Source: an uncultured Gemella sp. (GTDB taxonomy: Bacteria; Bacillota; Bacilli; Staphylococcales; Gemellaceae). Taken from it: a stretch of 5,892 bases of DNA. The position numbers and the translations under genes were made by a program. How positions within the stretch are numbered: the first letter of the stretch is position 1; each line of letters begins with the position of its first letter. The DNA lies in the NCBI GenBank assembly GCA_927911695.1, contig CAKMQO010000074.1, positions 1 through 5,892 on the forward strand, read 5' to 3'. The notes beneath the pieces were generated by a model. The model ran no database searches, was not told the DNA's origin, and saw only the letters and a program-made list of their open reading frames with translations. Positions 1 to 5,892 of the stretch are shown here, in pieces.

Positions 1-32
1 TTTTTGAGTCACTCCCTTTTATTTTGAAAATA

Positions 33-41
33 TGATAAAAT
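33..41 (+). promoter_or_regulatory. Candidate extended -10 promoter element of the pcrA operon
   Basis: The sequence TGATAAAAT fits a TGnTATAAT extended -10 box of the vegetative sigma factor, with one mismatch in the hexamer. No good -35 box lies 17 bases upstream of it. A TTGAAA at 24-29 is too close to act as its -35. Transcription would begin near base 48 and give a leader of about 25 bases. The surroundings are so AT-rich that such matches arise easily, so this is a tentative call. It is the only promoter-like signal seen ahead of the four genes. Confidence 0.35.
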
Positions 42-58
42 ATTATTAGAGAACGAAT

Positions 59-64
59 AGGAGA
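59..64 (+). promoter_or_regulatory. Ribosome binding site of pcrA, supports the GTG start
   Basis: AGGAGA sits 7 bases before the GTG at 72, an ideal Shine-Dalgarno distance. The alternative ATG at 90 has no purine-rich site at a suitable distance and would cut off the first six residues of the usual PcrA N-terminus. The GTG start is therefore preferred. Confidence 0.75.
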
Positions 65-71
65 AATAATA

Positions 72-2255
72 GTGAATTTAGTACAAAATATGAATGATAA
101 TCAGCTAAAAGCTATATTAAAAACAGAAGGTGCCGTAATGGTTATAGCTGGAGCAGGTAGTGGTAAAACTCGTGTTTTAACAAATAGAATAGCTTATTTA
201 ATTTCTGAAAAAAATATATTAGAAAATAATATCTTGGCTATTACCTTTACCAATAAAGCTGCTAAGGAAATGAAAGAAAGAATATATGCTCTAGTTGGTG
301 AAACTTCAAAATATATTTGGATAAATACATTCCACTCTATGTGTGTAAGAATTTTACGTCAACATATAGAACTTTTAGGATATAATAAAAACTTTACAAT
401 ACTTGATACAAGTGAGCAAAAAAGTATTATAAAAAATATTGTTAGGTCTTTAGACTTATCAGAAGATGCATATCAACCAGCTAACGTATTAAAAATAATT
501 TCAAATGCAAAGAATAGTTTAGTTTCTGTAAAAAAAATGAGAGAACAATCTCGTTTTGGGTTCATGAAAATGTAGCAGAAATTTATGCACACTACCAAAG
601 TTATTTAAAGAAAAATAGTGTTTTAGACTTTGACGACTTAATGCTAAAAACTATTGTATTATTTAAAAAATTTCCCGAAAGTTTTAGCGATTTACCAAAA
701 TCAATTCCAATATATTCATGTTGATGAGTATCAAGATACTAACGTTATTCAATACAGATTAATTAAGATGTTATCTGCTGTTCATAAAAACGTATGTGTT
801 GTTGGTGATGACGATCAAAGTATTTATAGCTGGCGTGGTGCATGTAGTGATAACATAATAAACTTCGAAAAAGATTTTGACGATGTTGAACTAGTGTTCC
901 TTGATCAGAACTACCGTTCTAATTCAACAATTCTTGATGCTGCTAATGCGGTAATTAAAAATAATACTGATAGAAAAGAAAAAGCATTGTGGTCTGAAAA
1001 TAAAGGTGGAGGAAAAATATCTGTTTACGCTGCTTCTAATGATAAAGACGAAACAGATGATATTGCTAAAAAAATACTTGAATTGAAAAAAGAAGGTATT
1101 GATTATAAAGATATTGCAATTTTATATCGAGCTAACTACCTATCACGTCAAATGGAGAATTCATGTTTATCTTTCGGAATACCATATAAATTAATTGGTT
1201 CTCTAAAATTCTTACAACGTCAAGAGGTACGTGATTTACTTGCTTATTTAAACGTTATTGTTAATAGAGCTGATGAGTTTAGTTTAAGAAGAATTATTAA
1301 TGTACCAAAAAGAGGTATTGGTGCTAGTTCAATGGATAAAATTGATAAGTATGCAGAGCAATACGGTATTTCTTTATTCGAAGCTTTAAAGAATATCGAA
1401 GCAATAGGAGTATCTAAAAAAATAGTAACTAACATCAAATTACTAACTAATCTAATCGAAAAATATTCAGAAGTAGAAAGGTACTCAATAGATGAGTTAA
1501 TTATAGGAATTTATAAAGATTCAGGTTATGAAACTATGTTAAAAGAATCTAATGATCCTTATGCAGAAAGTAGAATTGAAAATATTTCTGAGTTAGTATC
1601 TTCTGCTAAACAATTCTCTAGTATGAATGACAGCCTGATTGACTTTATTTCGGAAATGTCATTAACTTCTGATTCTGATGATGAAAACCAAGAAGATGCA
1701 GTAGTACTTTCGACAGTTCATGCTTCAAAAGGATTAGAGTATAAAGTAGTCTTTATAATGGGGTTAGAGGAGAATTTATTCCCATCTATCAGAGATGCTG
1801 AGAGTAGCGCTGATGAGAAAAATAAGATGGAAGAAGAGCGTCGATTAGCCTATGTTGCTATTACTCGTACAAAAGAAAGATTATTTATGTCTTATGCAAA
1901 TAGACGAATGCAATTTGGTTCTATTAAAATGAATAAACGTTCAAGATTCTTAGATGAAGTTCCTAACAAACTAATGCATTTTGAATCTTCATTTGGAGGA
2001 AGTTTTGAAAGTACTGATTCAAATATAGAGCAAGCTAATAAGTTTATTAGCAAACTTAGTCCAAAAATTAAAATTTCAGAGAAACCTAAGTCTTCAGTTA
2101 GTACAAATTATGGTGTAGGTGACACTGTGCTTCATAAGAAATTTGGAGAAGGTAAAGTCTTAGACATATCTAAGGATAGTGTAAAAGTTGAATTTAGTGA
2201 GGTTGGTGTAAAAACTTTATTAATTGAGTATGCTAATCTGACTAGAAAGGATTAA
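72..2255 (+). CDS. pcrA: ATP-dependent DNA helicase PcrA (UvrD family), frame broken by two indels
   Basis: PcrA is a cytoplasmic superfamily 1A 3'-5' helicase used in DNA repair, rolling-circle plasmid replication and clearing RecA or RNA polymerase from DNA. Restoring two single-base indels gives 727 residues, normal for Bacillota. All helicase motifs are visible: Q motif near Q11, Walker A AGAGSGKT (26-33), motif Ia ITFTNKAAKEM (57-67), motif II VDEYQD (217-222, catalytic D218/E219), motif III GDDDQSIYSWRG (245-256), QNYRS (279-283), motif V around H550-E556 and motif VI EEERRLAYVAITRTK (587-601). The C-terminus from about 680 has the GDTVLHKKFGEGKV signature of the Tudor-like RNA-polymerase-binding domain. 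As written, frame 1 stops at TAG 573-575. The conserved protein continues in a second frame from about 557 and returns to the first by about 681. Translated literally, this gives a 167-residue stub and a headless 533-residue piece. It is first in the apparent operon. Identity is certain; functionality is not. Confidence 0.95.
554..557 (+). other. Frame lesion 1 in pcrA: one T missing from a T run
   Basis: The reading frame goes Ser-Arg-Phe-Gly-Phe and then hits TAG at 573-575. Adding one T to the TTTT run gives Ser-Arg-Phe-Trp-Val-His-Glu-Asn-Val-Ala-Glu-Ile-Tyr, which fits the PcrA 1B region and continues into the conserved DFDDL block near 628-642. The shift is equivalent to a -1 change. 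It lies in a homopolymer, as expected for a sequencing or assembly error. Confidence 0.85.
665..680 (+). other. Frame lesion 2 in pcrA: one extra base, probably A
   Basis: Here the sequence returns to the original frame just before motif II. Removing one A from the AAA at 678-680 gives Leu-Phe-Lys-Lys-Phe-Pro-Glu-Val-Leu. Removing one from the A6 run at 665-670 gives Leu-Phe-Lys-Asn-Phe-Pro-Lys-Val-Leu. Both join smoothly to the conserved YQNQFQYIHVDEYQDTN. The Glu version is closer to remembered staphylococcal PcrA (VPEVL), so the 678-680 site is slightly favoured. Confidence 0.8.
2246..2251 (+). promoter_or_regulatory. Ribosome binding site of ligA within the pcrA 3' end
   Basis: AAAGGA overlaps the last codons of pcrA and lies 10 bases before the ligA ATG, slightly longer than ideal. 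The placement suggests translation of ligA by ribosomes finishing pcrA. Confidence 0.5.
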
Positions 2256-4251
<1,996 letters not shown>

Positions 4252-4252
<1 letters not shown>

Positions 4253-4527
4253 TGGATAATAAATTACCTTATAAAGTTTTCGGTATTGTTATTGTATTCG
4301 TATCAATAATTACATTTTTCATTATGAACTACAATTCAGTACCAGTATCATTAATATTTTTTACAGTTAGATTACCTTTAACAATTTTATTCTTCGTATG
4401 TTTCTTTATGGGAATATTAGCTGCCAGCTTGTATTGGTATCAAAAATATAAAAGTTTAGTAAAAAAATACGAAAGAACAGAAAAATTATTATTTACAAAA
4501 GAAAAAATAGAAGATAAAAAAGAATAA
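4252..4527 (+). CDS. LapA/DUF1049-family small membrane protein
   Basis: This is an intact 91-residue protein. Two hydrophobic segments, about 9-25 and 43-65, flank a short loop with the family pattern NYNSVPVSLIFF followed by RLPLTILFF, and a conserved-looking Gly (about 54) sits in the second helix. The tail from about 68 is highly charged (many Lys and Glu), probably cytoplasmic and possibly coiled-coil. The pattern matches the LapA-domain (DUF1049) family; E. coli LapA works with LapB at the inner membrane in lipopolysaccharide control. That role cannot apply directly to a Gram-positive cell, so the function here is unknown. In staphylococci a similar small gene lies just upstream of recJ, as here. 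The start is fixed by a GAGGTG site and the one-base overlap with ligA. It is the only one of the four genes with no frame lesion. The family call rests on motif pattern and context. Confidence 0.75.
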
Positions 4528-4547
4528 ATGATAACTTTTTAAGAAAA

Positions 4548-4553
4548 GAGGTG
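4548..4553 (+). promoter_or_regulatory. Ribosome binding site of recJ
   Basis: GAGGTG lies 5 bases before the ATG at 4559 and is preceded by further purines. It defines the start of recJ even though the reading frame from that ATG breaks after 32 codons. Confidence 0.7.
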
Positions 4554-4558
4554 AAAAA

Positions 4559-5892
4559 ATGGGCATAAAATATAACTGGATATATCCAAATTATGATGAA
4601 AATTTTATTAAAGAATTAGAATCATATAGTATTCTAAAAATATCGCTAAAATATTAAATGCAAGAAATATTACAAATATGACTTCCGTTAAAAAAGTATT
4701 TTTCTGATGAATATGAAGAAGGTTATGATCCATTTTTAATGCATGATATGCAAAAAGCTGTAGATAGGATAAATGAAGCCATAGAAAATGAAGAGAAAAT
4801 TCTTGTCTACGGAGATTATGATGCGGATGGAATTACATCAACAGTATTATTAGTAGAGACACTAATATCTATGGGGGCAAATGTATCATCCTATATTCCA
4901 AATCGATTTGAAGAAGGATATGGACCAAACAAAGAAGCTTTTACAAAGATTATTGATTCAGGAATAACTCTAATTATTACTGTCGATAACGGAATTGCAG
5001 GTGTAGAAGAAGTTGATTTAGCTAATGAATTAGGTTGTGATGTTATTGTAACAGATCACCATAAAATTCAAGATACTATACCTAATGCATATGCAATAAT
5101 TCATCCTGAACATCCAGAAGGTAACTATCCATTCAAGAAATTAGCTGGAGTAGGGGTTGCTTTTAAACTAGCCCACGCATTATTAGAAATCTTCCCTGAT
5201 TTCTTATTGGATTTAGTTGCAATTGGTACAATAGCTGATATGGTCTCAATTACAGATGAAAATAGAATATTTGTAAAACAGGGACTAGAATTAATAAATG
5301 AAGATCCTCGAATAGGTCTTAAAATGCTACTTGAATTATCAGGTATAGATACAAAAATTGACGAACAAACTGTAGGTTTTTATATAGCACCTAAATTAAA
5401 TTCTATTGGTAGAATGGATAGTGCTAAATTAGGATTAACTTTTCTAATGGCAGAAGAGCCTGTAACAGCGAGAGCTTTAGCTGAACAGATTGAACAATAT
5501 AATATTCAACGAAAACAGGTTACAGAAGACATAGTAAAAGATGTAATAAGTAAAATTGAAAATTCAGAAATAAAACAAAAGAATGTTATTATGGTTTCTG
5601 GTGAATACCACGAAGGTGTACTAGGCATCGTAGCATCGAACATTGTTGAAAAGTACCAAAAACCAGTTTTTATTATGAACGAAAAAGAAGGGGTTCTTAA
5701 AGGCTCTGCGAGAAGTATTTTTGATTTTAATATCTACGTAGCAATGAACAAAATATCAGATTTATTCTTAACATTCGGTGGTCATACATTGGCTGCTGGT
5801 TTCTCTTTTGAAAAATCTAATCTTGAAAAGATTGAAAAATTTTTAGATAATGAATTTGAAGAATTTAAACAAAATAATGATTTAAAAGCTAA
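4559..5892 (+). CDS. recJ: Single-stranded-DNA-specific exonuclease RecJ, 5' part, frame broken by two indels, runs off the window
   Basis: RecJ is a cytoplasmic 5'-3' single-strand DNA exonuclease of the DHH phosphoesterase family, acting in recombination, mismatch repair and rescue of stalled forks with Mn2+ or Mg2+. After correcting two indels, 444 codons are present and the frame is open at the end. Firmicute RecJ proteins are usually about 750-780 residues, so roughly the C-terminal 300 or more lie outside. Visible motifs are DYDADGIT (86-93), TVDNGI with D143, TDHH (165-168), IADM with D227, then DHHA1-type motifs: LNSIGRM, GEYHEGVLGIVAS, SARS and FGGHTLAAGF (G407, G408, H409). All expected catalytic Asp and His residues seen are intact. 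The N-terminus MGIKYNW resembles other RecJ starts, and a GAGGTG ribosome site precedes it. As written, the ATG frame ends at a TAA after 32 codons. The protein continues in a second frame and then a third, which stays open from about 4703. It follows lapA by 31 bases with no terminator. Identity is secure. Confidence 0.93.
4636..4640 (+). other. Frame lesion 4 in recJ: one A missing from an A run
   Basis: Adding one A to the A5 run converts Ile-Leu-Lys-Ile-Ser-Leu-Lys-Tyr-stop into Ile-Leu-Lys-Asn-Ile-Ala-Lys-Ile-Leu-Asn-Ala-Arg-Asn-Ile. This suits the helical N-terminal segment of RecJ, where a 'leakiLnaRgi'-like stretch is usual. It is one more short homopolymer with a -1 change. Confidence 0.8.
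4690..4703 (+). other. Frame lesion 5 in recJ: one extra base
   Basis: The second frame ends at TGA 4705-4707, while the conserved protein resumes one frame over with Ser-Asp-Glu-Tyr and the RecJ-like DPFLMHDMQKAVDRI. Dropping one A from the A6 run at 4690-4695 gives Val-Lys-Lys-Tyr-Phe-Ser-Asp. Dropping one T from the T5 run at 4699-4703 gives Val-Lys-Lys-Val-Phe-Ser-Asp. The first reads more naturally, but the sequence does not decide between them. Confidence 0.78.

Noticed and set aside
6..14. GAGTCACTC near-palindrome at the window start as an operator or terminator stem
   Set aside because: Four-base arms around a single base are too short for a stable hairpin and match no operator I can name. 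Too little upstream sequence is available to judge.
554..560. T TTT GGG as a slippery site for programmed -1 frameshifting in pcrA
   Set aside because: The Phe codon could slip back one base, but the Gly tRNA on GGG would mispair at the first base of TGG. I see no strong downstream hairpin and PcrA is not known to use recoding. The ligA and recJ sites fit the slippery heptamer even less.
654..710. TTG at 654 as a true start of a separate short helicase
   Set aside because: It has no ribosome binding site, and the upstream sequence encodes the missing PcrA motifs I and Ia in other frames. The product would lack Walker A and could not bind ATP properly.
1244..1438. Minus-strand open frame of 64 codons
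   Set aside because: It lies wholly inside conserved pcrA coding sequence, has no ribosome binding site of note and resembles no protein I know. It is a shadow of the real gene.
4528..4558. Possible terminator between lapA and recJ
   Set aside because: The 31-base gap has a T5 run but no inverted repeat before it. It mostly holds the recJ ribosome binding site.

Overview
The window is a compact, AT-rich (roughly 30% GC by eye) stretch of a low-GC Gram-positive (Bacillota) chromosome. All recognisable genes are on the + strand and concern DNA maintenance: pcrA (UvrD/PcrA helicase), ligA (NAD-dependent DNA ligase), a small two-helix membrane protein of the LapA/DUF1049 family, and the 5' part of recJ (single-strand exonuclease). 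TGG is the only tryptophan codon seen and no TGA is read through in the conserved frames, so the standard code applies and TGA-Trp mollicutes are unlikely. The protein sequences and the very low GC best suggest Gemella or a close relative in Bacillales; this is recognition from memory, not a search.

Layout: bases 1-71 are a short leader with a candidate extended -10 promoter and a good ribosome binding site (RBS) in front of the GTG start of pcrA (72-2255). ligA (2262-4252) follows after 6 bases. lapA (4252-4527) overlaps the ligA stop by one base, and recJ (4559 to beyond the window end) follows after 31 bases. No terminator-like hairpin lies between the genes, so they probably form one transcription unit. 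PcrA unwinds DNA and removes RecA or RNA polymerase, RecJ degrades 5'-ended single strands, and LigA seals the resulting nicks. The membrane protein has no obvious link to repair; in staphylococci a similar gene lies next to recJ.

The striking feature is that three of the four genes are broken by single-base indels: two in pcrA, one in ligA and two in recJ. In each case the conserved protein continues exactly in another frame, and each indel can be placed in a short A or T homopolymer. Nothing looks decayed between the lesions. Because pcrA and ligA are normally essential, uncorrected homopolymer sequencing errors are the most likely cause. Recent pseudogenisation or recoding is less likely, but the sequence alone cannot exclude it.

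I found no CRISPR array, mobile element, RNA gene or undescribed system. Apart from the frame lesions and the gene order, this is ordinary housekeeping sequence.
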